Source of the DNA: Streptacidiphilus fuscans
GTDB lineage: Bacteria; Actinomycetota; Actinomycetes; Streptomycetales; Streptomycetaceae
Direction of reading: 5' to 3'
Assembly (NCBI RefSeq): GCF_015690355.1
Contig: NZ_JADPRT010000002.1
Coordinates: 507,337-571,336 of the forward strand
Length of the DNA stretch: 64,000 nt
The stretch's first letter is position 1. Each line of letters starts with the position of its first letter. A model generated the notes under the pieces. That model did no database searches, was not told the DNA's origin, and saw only the letters and a program-made list of their open reading frames with translations. The translations under genes were made by a program, and so were the position numbers. Positions 22,986 through 32,211 of this stretch are shown one piece after another.

Positions 22986-25274
22986 CGAGTCTTCAGGTGA
23001 TCCCTCAGAGGCGCCGTTCTCGTCCCACAGGTCCGAGATGTCCCCCTGTTCGGGCCGCTCGGACGGTGTGGCCGTCGGGCCGACTCCCCCGCACAACGAC
23101 AGCACGGCGTCGCCGTACTTGTCCAGCTTCGCGCGACCGACTCCGGAGATCTGACCGAGCTCCGCGGCCGAGCCGGGCGGCTGCTCGGCGATCGCGATCA
23201 GCGTGGCGTCGGTGAAGACGCAGTACGCGGGCAGGCCCTGATCGCGCGCCTCGCGGCTGCGCCAGTCGCGCAAGCGCTCGTAGAGGCCCTCGTCCAGGCT
23301 CGACGGGCATTCCTCACAGCGCCTCAGCTTTCGCTCGACCGCCTCGGTCAGCACCCGTCCGCAGACCCGGCACTTGATCGGCGACCTGGACCGGGACGCA
23401 CGCCCCTCGCGTCCGGCCCCCGCGGCGCCTGCCGCACCCGCACGGCCCGCGCCCCGAGCGCCGCCGCGCGCGGCCGAGCCCGGACGCAGGCCGTCCAGGA
23501 ACCGGGACGGATTGCGCGAGGCGCGCCCGCCGGGTGAACGGGCCAGTGCCCAGGAGAGCCCGAGGTGCTCCCGGGCCCGGGTGACGCCGACGTAGAGGAG
23601 CCGACGCTCCTCCTCGACCTGCTCGTCGGTCTTGGCGTAGGTGATGGGCATCATGCCCTCGGTCAGACCGACCAGGAAGACCGCGTCCCACTCCAGGCCC
23701 TTGGCCGAGTGCAGCGAGGCGAGGGTGACGCCCTCCACCGCCGGGGCGTGCTGGGCCGCCGCACGGGCGTCCAGCTCGGCGACGTACTCGGCGAGGTTGG
23801 CCGGCTGCTCCGCCGCGTGGCGGGCGGTCTCGAAGTCCTCGGCCAGCCGGACCAGTGCGGCAAGCGACTCCCAGCGCTCGCGCACCGCACCCGACCCCGA
23901 CGGCGGCTGCGGGCTGAAGCCGCGGGTGGAGAGCACGGCGCGCACCTGGTCGGCCAGCCGCTCCGGCGCCTCGTCCAGCAGCGGGTCGACCGCTCCGCCC
24001 CCGGCCCGGGCCGCGCCGCGCAGCAGCATGCCCGCCTCGCGCACCTCGGGCCGTTCGAAGAACCGCTCGGCGCCGCGCAGTTGGTAGGCGATGCCCTGGT
24101 CGGCCAGCGCCTGCTCGTAGACCTCGGACTGGGCGTTGACCCGGAACAGCACCGCGACCTCGCTCGCCCGCACGCCCGAATCCAACAGGGCGCGGATGCG
24201 CTTGGCCGTGCCCTCGGCCTCGGCGGGCTCGTCCGGGTACTCGACGTAGGCCGGCTCGGGCCCGGGGTCGCGCTGGGAGACCAGCTCCAGCCGGTGCTGG
24301 GCGGCCTGGCCGCGCGCCTGGGAGAGCAGCCCGTTGGCGAGATTCACCACCTGGGGGCTGGACCGGTAGTCACGGACCAGCTTGATGACCTCGGCGTCGG
24401 GATGCCGGGACCGGAAGCCCAGCAGGTAGTCCGGGGTGGCGCCGGTGAAGGAGTAGATCGTCTGGCTGGCGTCGCCGACGACGCACACGCTGGAGCGCGA
24501 ACCGAGCCAGAGGTCGAGCAGCCGCTGCTGGAGCGGCGAGACGTCCTGGTACTCGTCCACGACGAAGTGCTGGTACTGCGACCGGACCTGCTCGGCGACC
24601 TCCGGCCGCTCGTCCAGCACGCCCACCGCGAGCAGCAGCACGTCCTCGAAGTCGATCACCCCGCGGTCGCGCTTGAGCTCCTCGTAGACCTTGTAGACCT
24701 GCCGGATCTCGGCCGGGTCGCGCGGGGTCTCCCGACCGGCCTTCACCGCGGCGGCCGGGTAGTCCTCCGGAACCGTCTGGGTGACCTTGGCCCACTCGAT
24801 CTCGCCGGTGAGGTCGCGCAGCTCGGTGCGCTCCAGCCGGAGCCGGCAGCGCCCGGCGGCCTCGGCGACCAACTGGACCTTGCGTTCGATCAGCCGGGGC
24901 ACGTCGCCGCCGATCACGCGGGGCCAGAAGTACTGGAGCTGGCGCAGGGCGGCGGCGTGGAAGGTACGCGCCTGGACGCCCTCGACGCCGAGCTGCCGGA
25001 GCCGCCCGCGCATCTCCCCCGCCGCACGGGCGGTGAAGGTGACCGCGAGCACCCGCTGCGGCTGCATCACCCCGCTGCGGACGCCGTAGGCGATCCGGTG
25101 GGTGATGGCCCGGGTCTTGCCCGTGCCCGCGCCCGCGAGCACACAGACGGGCCCCTGGAGCGCCGTGGCGACGGCCCGCTGCTCGGGATCGAGGCCGTCG
25201 AGGACGGCCTCGGCGTCGCGCGGCGCGGTGGGGAAGGGCGATGCACCCGGGAGCTCTACCTGCATGCCGCCCAT
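22974..25274 (-). CDS. uvrD2: UvrD2-type superfamily 1 DNA helicase with HRDC domain
   Basis: 766-residue 3'-5' helicase. Motifs: Q motif LDPEQRAVA, Walker A GAGTGKTRAITHR, Walker B/motif II FVVDEYQDVSPLQQRLL, motif III GDASQTIYSF, and motif V LHSAKGLEWDAVFLVGL. After the helicase core come a four-cysteine zinc unit (CRVCGR, RCEECP) and a C-terminal HRDC domain ending GRAKLDKYGDAVL, the arrangement of mycobacterial UvrD2. Start placed at 25274 (MGGMQVELPG); the second Met at 25265 is equally possible, and a longer frame to 25382 would overlap the mycoredoxin promoter. Divergent from mycoredoxin. Confidence 0.93.
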   Translation of the reverse strand: MGGMQVELPGASPFPTAPRDAEAVLDGLDPEQRAVATALQGPVCVLAGAGTGKTRAITHRIAYGVRSGVMQPQRVLAVTFTARAAGEMRGRLRQLGVEGVQARTFHAAALRQLQYFWPRVIGGDVPRLIERKVQLVAEAAGRCRLRLERTELRDLTGEIEWAKVTQTVPEDYPAAAVKAGRETPRDPAEIRQVYKVYEELKRDRGVIDFEDVLLLAVGVLDERPEVAEQVRSQYQHFVVDEYQDVSPLQQRLLDLWLGSRSSVCVVGDASQTIYSFTGATPDYLLGFRSRHPDAEVIKLVRDYRSSPQVVNLANGLLSQARGQAAQHRLELVSQRDPGPEPAYVEYPDEPAEAEGTAKRIRALLDSGVRASEVAVLFRVNAQSEVYEQALADQGIAYQLRGAERFFERPEVREAGMLLRGAARAGGGAVDPLLDEAPERLADQVRAVLSTRGFSPQPPSGSGAVRERWESLAALVRLAEDFETARHAAEQPANLAEYVAELDARAAAQHAPAVEGVTLASLHSAKGLEWDAVFLVGLTEGMMPITYAKTDEQVEEERRLLYVGVTRAREHLGLSWALARSPGGRASRNPSRFLDGLRPGSAARGGARGAGRAGAAGAAGAGREGRASRSRSPIKCRVCGRVLTEAVERKLRRCEECPSSLDEGLYERLRDWRSREARDQGLPAYCVFTDATLIAIAEQPPGSAAELGQISGVGRAKLDKYGDAVLSLCGGVGPTATPSERPEQGDISDLWDENGASEGSPEDSPEK

Positions 25275-25338
25275 CCTCTCAAGCCGCAGCGACAAACCGG
25301 GCCACGTTGTCCACAGGCCCGGTGTGCTGATACGACCG

Positions 25339-25364
25339 GGAATCCGGAGCGGTCGCACGACGTT
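25339..25364 (+). promoter_or_regulatory. SigR-dependent promoter of mycoredoxin (GGAAT-N18-GTT)
   Basis: GGAAT at 25339-25343 and GTT at 25362-25364 with exactly 18 bases between. It lies 38 bp before the mycoredoxin start codon, a thiol-redox gene expected in this regulon. Confidence 0.9.
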
Positions 25365-25402
25365 GGATCCTGCGGCAGCCACAAACCGAAGGAGCGAAAG
25401 CG

Positions 25403-25654
25403 ATGTCCGCGACAGTCACCATGTACAGCACCACCTGGTGCGGCTACTGCCAGCGTCTCAAGTCGCAGCTGAACCGCGAGGGCATCACCTTCAACGAGAT
25501 CAACATCGAGCAGGACCCGGAGTCCGCGGCCTTCGTCGAGAAGGTCAACAACGGCAACCAGACGGTCCCGACCGTGCTGGCGATCTCCTCCACGGGCGAG
25601 CAGACGGTGATGACCAACCCGTCCCTCGCGCAGGTCAAGGCCGCCCTGGCCTGA
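25403..25654 (+). CDS. mrx1: Mycoredoxin Mrx1 (glutaredoxin-like)
   Basis: 83-residue thioredoxin-fold oxidoreductase that reduces mycothiol mixed disulfides on proteins. The active site is WCGYCQRLK (residues 12-20) and the cis-Pro segment is TVPTVL. The length and the CGYC motif match mycoredoxin-1 of actinobacteria. ATG preceded by AAGGAG. A perfect SigR promoter lies directly upstream, so the protein should rise on thiol oxidation. The same divergent pairing with uvrD2 is remembered in M. tuberculosis (Rv3198A/Rv3198c). Confidence 0.95.
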   Translation: MSATVTMYSTTWCGYCQRLKSQLNREGITFNEINIEQDPESAAFVEKVNNGNQTVPTVLAISSTGEQTVMTNPSLAQVKAALA

Positions 25655-25683
25655 GGCCGTCCCGGCACGCGCAGAGCACTGCC

Positions 25684-25726
25684 GAAGGGCCCTCGGTCGC
25701 GCACACCGCGCGCCCGAGGGCCCTTC
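25684..25726. terminator. Bidirectional hairpin between mycoredoxin and gntR
   Basis: GAAGGGCCCTCGG (25684-25696) pairs with CCGAGGGCCCTTC (25714-25726) around a 17-nt loop. It lies between two convergent genes, and the stop codon of the GntR gene is inside the right arm. Confidence 0.75.
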
Positions 25727-26588
25727 AGATTTCCGCGGGCGCGCCCAGGTCCCCGATCTCGCTGAACACTTCCGCCGACCGGACCGAGGGCGCATCCAGG
25801 CCGCCGAGCGAGCCGAGCGAATAGATCAGCCGGTTGCGGTCCGCCGAGTAGCGCGTCTCGGTCACCCGGACCGGGCCGGACTCGGTGTAGCCGGTGCGGA
25901 GTTGGACCAGCAGCGGCACGCCAGGGCCGGCCTGGAACCACTGCGCCTCCTCCGGATTGGGCATCCGCGCGCACAACTCGTCGACGCAGCCGGTCTCCAG
26001 GTACCCCGCGTCCGCGAGCGCCATCTCGTCGCCGCCGACCACCGGGTCGGGTGCCATCAGCGCCGTGCTGGCGGCGAGTCCGACCGGATAGTGACTCTCC
26101 TCGACGGACCACGGCTCGCCGTCCATGTAGCGCAGCATCCGACGCAGCACCACGGCCTCGCCCGGTTCGATCCGTAGGCGATCGGTGATGTCAGTGGTAG
26201 CACGTACGATCAGCATCTGAAAGTCGGAGGTCAATTTCCGACCGGCTGCGGCGGCTTCTTCGGCATAGGCTGCAAAGGCGGACCGAAGGGAGGTTCCAGG
26301 GCTTCCGAGTTCGGGATCGCTCGGTGCACGATAGGCATGATGATCCAGCACAGGGTGGTCCTTGAGATAGGTGCCTTTTCCCTGCACCCGAACCAGCAGG
26401 CCCTCATTGACCAGAACATCAACAGCAAGTCGGACAGTATTACGAGCAACCCCGTACTGGTTCTCCAACTCGCTTTCCACCGGGAGCGGCGTGCCGCCCT
26501 GCCACTCCCCACCCATGATCCGCCGCCGCAGATCGGCGGCGAGTCGCTGATATTTGGGGGCCTGCCCTGGCCCTCGGGAAATGTTCAC
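25725..26588 (-). CDS. GntR-family regulator, HutC subfamily (UTRA domain)
   Basis: 287 residues. An N-terminal winged helix (KYQRLAADLRRRIMGGEW, then QYGVARNTVRLAVDVLVNEG and VQGKGTYL) is joined to a C-terminal UTRA ligand-binding domain of the HutC/FarR type, with ARMPNPEEAQWF and VRVTETRYSADRNRLIYSL. The ligand is unknown. The start is probably the GTG at 26588 (VNISRGPGQAPKYQ), since the open frame further up shows no start; the ribosome site is weak. It is divergent from the RsbW-like gene, which it might control. Confidence 0.82.
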   Translation of the reverse strand: MNISRGPGQAPKYQRLAADLRRRIMGGEWQGGTPLPVESELENQYGVARNTVRLAVDVLVNEGLLVRVQGKGTYLKDHPVLDHHAYRAPSDPELGSPGTSLRSAFAAYAEEAAAAGRKLTSDFQMLIVRATTDITDRLRIEPGEAVVLRRMLRYMDGEPWSVEESHYPVGLAASTALMAPDPVVGGDEMALADAGYLETGCVDELCARMPNPEEAQWFQAGPGVPLLVQLRTGYTESGPVRVTETRYSADRNRLIYSLGSLGGLDAPSVRSAEVFSEIGDLGAPAEI

Positions 26589-26715
26589 CCCGAGAATGTA
26601 GCCATTCCCCTTGCGCGGTCTCGGGGAAACGAGCCAACATCGGTCAAGGCTGGCTCGATCCGGATAATCCCAACTACTTGCGCCGCGCCACGATCCTGCC
26701 CCGGAGGCACGAACG

Positions 26716-27177
26716 ATGAACGACCGGAGAGCCTGGGCGGCTATCGCCTCCTTCCCACCGCACCCGCGGAACGTGCGGCACGCCCGCCGGATCACCAGAA
26801 CGGCATTGGCGGCCTGGGGCGCGAGCGAACTGGTCGACAGCGCCGAGATGGTGGTCTCCGAGCTGGTCACCAACGCCCTGCGGTACGGCAGCGGCCCGGT
26901 CGATCTGACGCTCGCCCTGACGGAGGCGGGCCTCCGGATCTCCGTCACCGACGAGGGCACGTCGCTTCCCGCGACCCGCGACGCCGATCCGGACGCGCAG
27001 GGCGGGCGCGGCCTGCAGATCGTCGAACTGCTGGCGAAGAGCTGGGAGGTGATCGTCCGTCTGACCGGCAAGACGGTCACCTGTGTGCTGGAGCTCGACC
27101 AGTGCGACCCGCACCAGCGTGTGGCGCGGGCGGAACCCGTGACGGCTTTCCACCCTTCGAGTGAAGCCAGCGCGTGA
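26716..27177 (+). CDS. RsbW-like ATP-binding regulatory protein (HATPase_c_2)
   Basis: 153-residue GHKL-fold protein of the anti-sigma/serine kinase type common in Streptomyces. Motifs: SELVTNALRYG (N box), VTDEGTSLP (G1) and GGRGLQIVELLAKSWEV (G2). Such proteins usually bind an anti-anti-sigma partner, but none is adjacent. One SpoIIE-type phosphatase lies 4 kb away, which could belong to the same partner-switching network; this is inference only. Its stop is followed by an inverted-repeat element. Confidence 0.85.
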   Translation: MNDRRAWAAIASFPPHPRNVRHARRITRTALAAWGASELVDSAEMVVSELVTNALRYGSGPVDLTLALTEAGLRISVTDEGTSLPATRDADPDAQGGRGLQIVELLAKSWEVIVRLTGKTVTCVLELDQCDPHQRVARAEPVTAFHPSSEASA

Positions 27178-27200
27178 AGCGAAGCGGGGGCGCGGGGGCG

Positions 27201-27236
27201 GAAGTTGCACTGCCCAGGGGCGCGAGGTGCAACTTC
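27201..27236. repeat. Inverted-repeat element between convergent genes (copy C)
   Basis: Short copy: GAAGTTGCAC (27201-27210), then CCAGGGGCGCGAG, then GTGCAACTTC (27227-27236). It lies between the stops of the RsbW-like gene and nudC. Confidence 0.75.
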
Positions 27237-27266
27237 CCTTCGTCTTGAGGTGCTCGGCCGATGGCC

Positions 27267-28262
27267 CTACCAGCTCACGTCCGGGAGCTGGTCGCCGTAC
27301 CAGAGTTCGACCAGGCGGCGGGCGATGGAGATGCCCGAGGGCGGGAACGTCGTCCCGTTCAGCATGCCGGTGCGGAGCTCCTCGCGGGTGAACCAGCGGG
27401 CCTCGTCCAACTCCTCGCCGTCGACGCGGATGTCCGCGCCGCCGTCGCGCATGTCCGCGCGGGCCATGAAGCCGAGCATCAAGCTGGACGGAAAGGGCCA
27501 GGGCTGCGAGGCCACGTACTCGACGGAGTCGAGGTCCACGCGGACGCCCGCCTCCTCGGCGACCTCGCGGGCCACCGCCTGCTCCAGGGACTCACCCGGC
27601 TCCACGAACCCGGCCAGGGTCGAGTACCGGCCCTCGGGCCAGAGCGCCTGACGTCCCAGCAGCGCGCGGTCCTGGTCGTCGGTGACCAGCATGATCACCG
27701 CCGGGTCGGTGCGCGGGTAGTGCTCACGGGCGCAGGACGTGCAGCGGCGCACGTGGCCCGCCGCGGCGACGTCTGTCGCGTGCCCGCACCGCGCGCAGAA
27801 GCGGTTGGCCTGGTGCCAGTGCTCCAACGCCACCGCGTGCACCAGCAAGCCGGAGTCGCGGTCGCCGAGCACGCCGCCTACCTCGCGCAGGCCGGCCGGG
27901 CGCGCGGGCCCGTCCAGGCGGCCGGGCAACTGAGCGCAGGCGACGGCGAAGTACGCCGCGCCGTCGTCGTCACAGCCCAGGAAGTAGCGGTCGCCCTCGT
28001 CCGGTGCGTCGAAGGTCGACAGCAGCACCAGCTCGGTGCCCAGCTCCGTGTCGACGACGAACGCCTTGCCCTCGCTTATCGCCAGCACGCGCGTGCTGGG
28101 GTGGCTCCAGGCGGCGGCGAGCCACGGCTCGTCGAGCCGGTGCTCGCCGGCACGGTCCACGCCGGCGTGCGAGAGCGGGAGCGGGCGGTCGAGGTGAGGC
28201 TGCTGGTGCGGGTCCTGCTGCGGTGACTTCTCCTGCTGCGACTTCTGCTGCTGAACCGTCAC
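27267..28262 (-). CDS. nudC: NAD(+)/NADH pyrophosphatase NudC
   Basis: 331-residue zinc NUDIX enzyme that hydrolyses NAD(H) and can remove NAD caps from RNA. Zinc site: CARCGHATD and CTSCAREHYPR. Nudix box: GFVEPGESLEQAVAREVAEE. The NudC-specific SQPWPFPSSLMLGF follows it, distinguishing it from general NUDIX proteins. The N-terminus is Gln-rich. GTG start at 28262 has a GGGGG run 7 bp upstream. It starts 16 bp after the stop of the M20 peptidase and is probably in its operon. Counterpart of Rv3199c. Confidence 0.93.
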   Translation of the reverse strand: MTVQQQKSQQEKSPQQDPHQQPHLDRPLPLSHAGVDRAGEHRLDEPWLAAAWSHPSTRVLAISEGKAFVVDTELGTELVLLSTFDAPDEGDRYFLGCDDDGAAYFAVACAQLPGRLDGPARPAGLREVGGVLGDRDSGLLVHAVALEHWHQANRFCARCGHATDVAAAGHVRRCTSCAREHYPRTDPAVIMLVTDDQDRALLGRQALWPEGRYSTLAGFVEPGESLEQAVAREVAEEAGVRVDLDSVEYVASQPWPFPSSLMLGFMARADMRDGGADIRVDGEELDEARWFTREELRTGMLNGTTFPPSGISIARRLVELWYGDQLPDVSW

Positions 28263-28278
28263 GGTTCGTCCCCCCTGG

Positions 28279-29703
28279 TCAGTTGGCGGCGTTGCTGGTG
28301 TTCCAGTGCGCGGCGAGGTCGGCCCACAGATAGGCGGCGGCCTCCACGCCCTTGTCGAGCAGGGCGAGTTCGACCTTCTCGTTGATGGAGTGCCATCCGT
28401 CGGACGGGATGGAGATGCCCAGGAAGAGCACCGGCGCACCGAGCACGTCCTGCAGCTCGGCCGCAGGTCCGGATCCACCCTCACGGGTGAAGCCGATCTT
28501 CTGCTCGAATGCGCGACCCATCGAACGGGCCAGCGACTGCAGGGCGGGGTGGTCCAGCGGCGTCAGGCACGGGCGAGTGCTGCCGCGGAACTCGATCTCG
28601 TGCCGGATGCCCGGTGTGACCTGCGTGGCGACCCAGTCGGCGACCGCCTGACGGACTTTGTCCGCGTCCTGGCCGGCGACCATCCGGAAGGAGAGCTTGA
28701 GGTGGGCCTCGGCGGGGACGATGGTCTTGCCGCCGGGGCCGGTGTAGCCGCCCCAGATGCCGTTGACCTCGGCGGTCGGGCGGGCCCAGATCCGCTCCAG
28801 CGTGGAGAAGCCCGCCTCCCCCTGGGTGGCACGGGACTTGGCGACGCCGAGCCAGGTGTCCTCGTCAAAGGGCAGCTCGGCGAAGAGCTCCCGCTCGCGC
28901 TCGGTCAGCTCGATCACGCCGTCGTAGAAGCCGGGGATGGCGACCCTGCGGTCCGCGTCGTGCAGCGCGGCCACCAGGCGCGCGGCCTCGTCGGCGGGGT
29001 TGGGCACCGCGCCCCCGAAGGAGCCGGAGTGGATGTCGGTGTCCGGGCCGTAGAAGCTGATCTCCGCGTCGGCGAGGCCGCGCATGCCGGTGCAGACGGT
29101 CGGGGTGTCGGCGGCCCACATCCCGGTGTCCGAGATCACGACGACGTCCGCTGCCAGGCGGTCCGCGTGACGGCGGATCAGGTCGCTGAAGTTGGGCGAG
29201 CCCGACTCCTCCTCGCCCTCGATCAGCAGCTTGAGGTTGACGGCGGGGGCGGTCCGGCCGGTCGCGGCCAGATGGGCCCGGACGCCGAGGGTGTGGAAGA
29301 AGACCTGGCCCTTGTCGTCCGCCGCGCCGCGCGCGTACATCCGGCCGTCGACGACGGTCGGCTCGAACGGGTCGGTGTCCCAGCCGTCCTCACGGGCGGC
29401 GGGCTGGACGTCGTGGTGGCCGTAGACGAGCACGGTCGGCGCGCCCGCGTCCCCGGACGGCCACTCCGCGAAGACGGCGGGGAGGCCGCCGTCGGCCGTC
29501 TCCCACACCTCGGCGACCGGGAAGCCGGTCTCCTTGAGCTTGGCCGTGAGCCAGTCCGCCGAGCGACGCACCTCGCCCTCGCGGTCGGGGTCGGCCGAGA
29601 CCGAGGGGATGCGCAGCCAGTCCGCGAGATTGTCGAGGAAGGCGGCGCGGTGCTGGGCGATGTACGCGCGGACGACGCTGTCCGGTGTTTCGGTGGTGCT
29701 CAT
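28279..29703 (-). CDS. M20-family dipeptidase
   Basis: 474-residue dinuclear-zinc peptidase of the CNDP/PepV-like M20 branch. Metal and catalytic motifs: VLVYGHHDVQPA (first metal His, Asp), YARGAADDKGQVFFH (bridging Asp), LIEGEEESGSPNF (catalytic Glu pair) and TREGGSGPAAELQD (late Glu region). An inserted dimerisation domain separates the metal-binding halves. ATG at 29703 with a G-rich ribosome site; the frame upstream is not protein-like. Probably co-transcribed with nudC. Confidence 0.92.
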   Translation of the reverse strand: MSTTETPDSVVRAYIAQHRAAFLDNLADWLRIPSVSADPDREGEVRRSADWLTAKLKETGFPVAEVWETADGGLPAVFAEWPSGDAGAPTVLVYGHHDVQPAAREDGWDTDPFEPTVVDGRMYARGAADDKGQVFFHTLGVRAHLAATGRTAPAVNLKLLIEGEEESGSPNFSDLIRRHADRLAADVVVISDTGMWAADTPTVCTGMRGLADAEISFYGPDTDIHSGSFGGAVPNPADEAARLVAALHDADRRVAIPGFYDGVIELTERERELFAELPFDEDTWLGVAKSRATQGEAGFSTLERIWARPTAEVNGIWGGYTGPGGKTIVPAEAHLKLSFRMVAGQDADKVRQAVADWVATQVTPGIRHEIEFRGSTRPCLTPLDHPALQSLARSMGRAFEQKIGFTREGGSGPAAELQDVLGAPVLFLGISIPSDGWHSINEKVELALLDKGVEAAAYLWADLAAHWNTSNAAN

Positions 29704-29887
29704 GGCCCCCACCCTAGTTCGAAGCCCGCACCCTCCGGGAACCGCCCGAAGGCTGAGACCTGCCCGTCCACCGGTCCGTCCATCGCTCCGCCCGACCGTC
29801 CGAGCGGGCCCGCAGCGGCTCGGGCGGACCCGGACCGGCTCGACGAGGTGAGCGCGGCGCGGTGCCCCGCTGGCGTAGGTTCGTGCC

Positions 29888-30889
29888 GTGAGCCAGTTGC
29901 GCGTCGCGACCTTCAATCTGCTGCACGGCCAAGCCATGACCCCGGACGGCAGGCCGCTCCCCGACCTCGACTCCGGGGCCGACCCCGGCGCCCCGCTCGC
30001 GGAGGCCGTCGCGGGGCTCGACGCGGACGTGCTCGCACTGCAGGAGGTCGACCGCTACCAGCCCCGCTCGGGCCTGGTGGACCAGGCCGCCGTCGCGGCG
30101 AAGGCGATGGCCGCGTCGGACTACCGCTTCGCCGCAGCGGTGGTGGGCCGTCCGGCACCGGTCGCCGGCTGGGTCCACGCCCCGGGCGGGACATCGCTGC
30201 GCGTCTACGGCCCCGACGACACCGCGCGGGACAGCGACCAGCCCACCTACGGCACCGCGCTGGTGACCCGGCTCCCGGTGCTGCACTGGCGTGCCCGGCG
30301 GTTTCCGGCCGCGCCCTTCGGGCTGCCGCTGCGGGTGGCCGGGCGACGCGGGCTGACACCTGTCCCGGACGAGCCACGTGCCGCGCTGGCGGCGGTGCTG
30401 GACGGGCCGAACGGGCCGTTCACCGTGCTGGCGGCGCACCTGTCCTTCGTGCCCGGCTGGAACATGGGCCAGCTGGCAGGCATGCGGCGCTGGATCTCCG
30501 ACCTGCCCGCGCCCTACCTGCTGCTCGGCGACTTCAACCTGATCGGACCGGTGCCGCGCACGGTGCTGGGCGGCGCGTCGGTGGTCGACGGCAGCCGACT
30601 CCGAGTGCGGCGGCGGACTCCCCGAGCGACGAGCAGCCCGCGCCGCAGGCTCCAGGGCTGGCGTGATCTGGCCCGGACGCCCACCTACCCGGCTCACCGA
30701 CCAGCGGTGCAGTTCGACCATGTGCTCGCGGTGGGCGTGCCGCGCAGTGCGGTGGCGTCGGTGTCGACCCCGGCGACCGGGGTGTCGGACCACCGGCCGC
30801 TGGTGGTGGACCTCCAGCTCGGCGGTCTCGCCGGCTCCCCGGACCCCACCTCGCGGGGCTTCACCCCTGCGGCGTCGCCTGGTCGTTGA
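29888..30889 (+). CDS. Endonuclease/exonuclease/phosphatase (EEP) family protein
   Basis: 333-residue EEP-fold phosphoesterase. Family motifs: LRVATFNLLHG, LALQEVDRYQ (metal Glu), LLGDFNLIGP (Asp/Asn) and VSDHRPLVVDL (catalytic Asp-His). No signal peptide is visible, so it should be cytoplasmic; the substrate (DNA, phosphoinositide or other) is unknown. GTG start has TAGGTT 6 bp upstream and no Shine-Dalgarno, which suggests a leaderless mRNA. Its end overlaps the convergent phosphatase gene by 29 bp. Confidence 0.87.
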   Translation: MSQLRVATFNLLHGQAMTPDGRPLPDLDSGADPGAPLAEAVAGLDADVLALQEVDRYQPRSGLVDQAAVAAKAMAASDYRFAAAVVGRPAPVAGWVHAPGGTSLRVYGPDDTARDSDQPTYGTALVTRLPVLHWRARRFPAAPFGLPLRVAGRRGLTPVPDEPRAALAAVLDGPNGPFTVLAAHLSFVPGWNMGQLAGMRRWISDLPAPYLLLGDFNLIGPVPRTVLGGASVVDGSRLRVRRRTPRATSSPRRRLQGWRDLARTPTYPAHRPAVQFDHVLAVGVPRSAVASVSTPATGVSDHRPLVVDLQLGGLAGSPDPTSRGFTPAASPGR

Positions 30890-32048
30890 CCACGCGCGGG
30901 TGAACCACCGAGCGGGACGCGACCGGGGCGCCAGCCATGGGGACGGGCGCGTACTGGAGCAGCAGCATCGCCGCGTCGTCGCCGAGTTGGTGGCCGACGT
31001 GCCTGCGGACGTCCTCGTGGATACGGTCCAGCACCTCGGACGGAACGTCCGAACTGGCGCAGTCCGGAACCCGCTCCGCCAGCGGGTAGAAGACGCCCCA
31101 GCTGTTGCGCGCCTCGATCACACCGTCGGTGTAGAGCAGCAGCCGGTCCTCGGCCTGCAACGGAAGCTGAAGGATCGGCGGGGCGACGTCCTCGGGCTCC
31201 AGGACGCCCAGTGGCGGGACGTTGGCGGGCGGGTCGAGGAAGCGCACCGGGGCGCCCCGGCGGAGCAGCAGCGGCGCGGGGTGGCCGCAGTTGACGATCT
31301 CCACCACCGAGTCGGCGCGGACGCCGATCAGCACCAGGGTGACGAACTCCTCCTCGCTGCCCTCGTGTTCGTCGCCGTTCTCGTGCAGCGCGCGACCGAG
31401 GCTGTCGGCGAGCCAGGAGGCGACCCGGTCCAAGGCCTGCTCCTGGTGCGCGGCTTCGCGGAACGCGCCCAGGATGGCCGCCGCCGTCTCCACCGCCGCC
31501 AGACCCTTGCCGCGGACGTCACCGATGACCGCGCGTACCCCGTAGCGGGTCTGCACCACCTCGTAGAGGTCCCCGCCGATCCGGGCGTGGGCGGCGGCCG
31601 CGGCGTAGTGGACCGCGGCACGGACCGGGCCGATCCGCTCGGGGATGGAACGGAGCAGGATCCGCTGGGCGACCTCGGAGACCAGCCGGGCGTCGGCGAG
31701 GGCGCGCTCCTGGCGGTTCCGCAGCAGCACGCTGGTCGCGCCGATCGCGCTGATCAGGATGATCGCCAGCACGGACGCGGTGTGGACCGACTGCGACAGC
31801 GTCCGGTCCTCCGCGGCGATGCCGAAGGCCTCGCCCACCGTGACCGCGCCGACGGCCAGCGGGAACCAGAGGCTGTTGCTGACCACGGCCGCGAGCGCCG
31901 GGCCTGCGGTGAGCGCGGGCTCGAAGGTGACGTCGGGGTTGTTGCTGGCGCGGTCGAGGATGAAGACCAGGATCACCCCGACGAACGGCAGCAGCAGAAT
32001 CGCGCGACCCCAGCGGCTGTGGAGGCGGAACCTTCCGGCGACAGTCAA
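30861..32048 (-). CDS. Membrane PP2C/SpoIIE-type Ser/Thr protein phosphatase
   Basis: About 395 residues: two or three N-terminal membrane segments (WGRAILLLPFVGVILVFILD, TASVLAIILISAIGATSVLL) followed by a cytoplasmic SpoIIE phosphatase domain with ARIGGDLYEVVQTRYGVRAV (metal Asp), IGDVRGKGLAAVETAAAILG and LLLYTDGVIEARN. It probably dephosphorylates an anti-anti-sigma protein. I favour the TTG at 32048, which has AGGAG 8 bp upstream; the open frame reaches an ATG at 32204 with no ribosome site. The last 29 bp overlap the convergent EEP gene. Confidence 0.85.
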   Translation of the reverse strand: MTVAGRFRLHSRWGRAILLLPFVGVILVFILDRASNNPDVTFEPALTAGPALAAVVSNSLWFPLAVGAVTVGEAFGIAAEDRTLSQSVHTASVLAIILISAIGATSVLLRNRQERALADARLVSEVAQRILLRSIPERIGPVRAAVHYAAAAAHARIGGDLYEVVQTRYGVRAVIGDVRGKGLAAVETAAAILGAFREAAHQEQALDRVASWLADSLGRALHENGDEHEGSEEEFVTLVLIGVRADSVVEIVNCGHPAPLLLRRGAPVRFLDPPANVPPLGVLEPEDVAPPILQLPLQAEDRLLLYTDGVIEARNSWGVFYPLAERVPDCASSDVPSEVLDRIHEDVRRHVGHQLGDDAAMLLLQYAPVPMAGAPVASRSVVHPRVVNDQATPQG

Positions 32049-32211
32049 CGTCGTCTCTCCTGCGGGCGCTGTGCAACGAAGGATGGGTGTCGAGTCGGGC
32101 AGCCCGAGGACGGGTGCCCCCTCCCGCGGCCGAATTAGTTCAAAGTTGGATCGAAGTTGACTGGTTAATGACCCCACATTAGGCGCGAATTGGACAGACT
32201 GCACTGTCCTT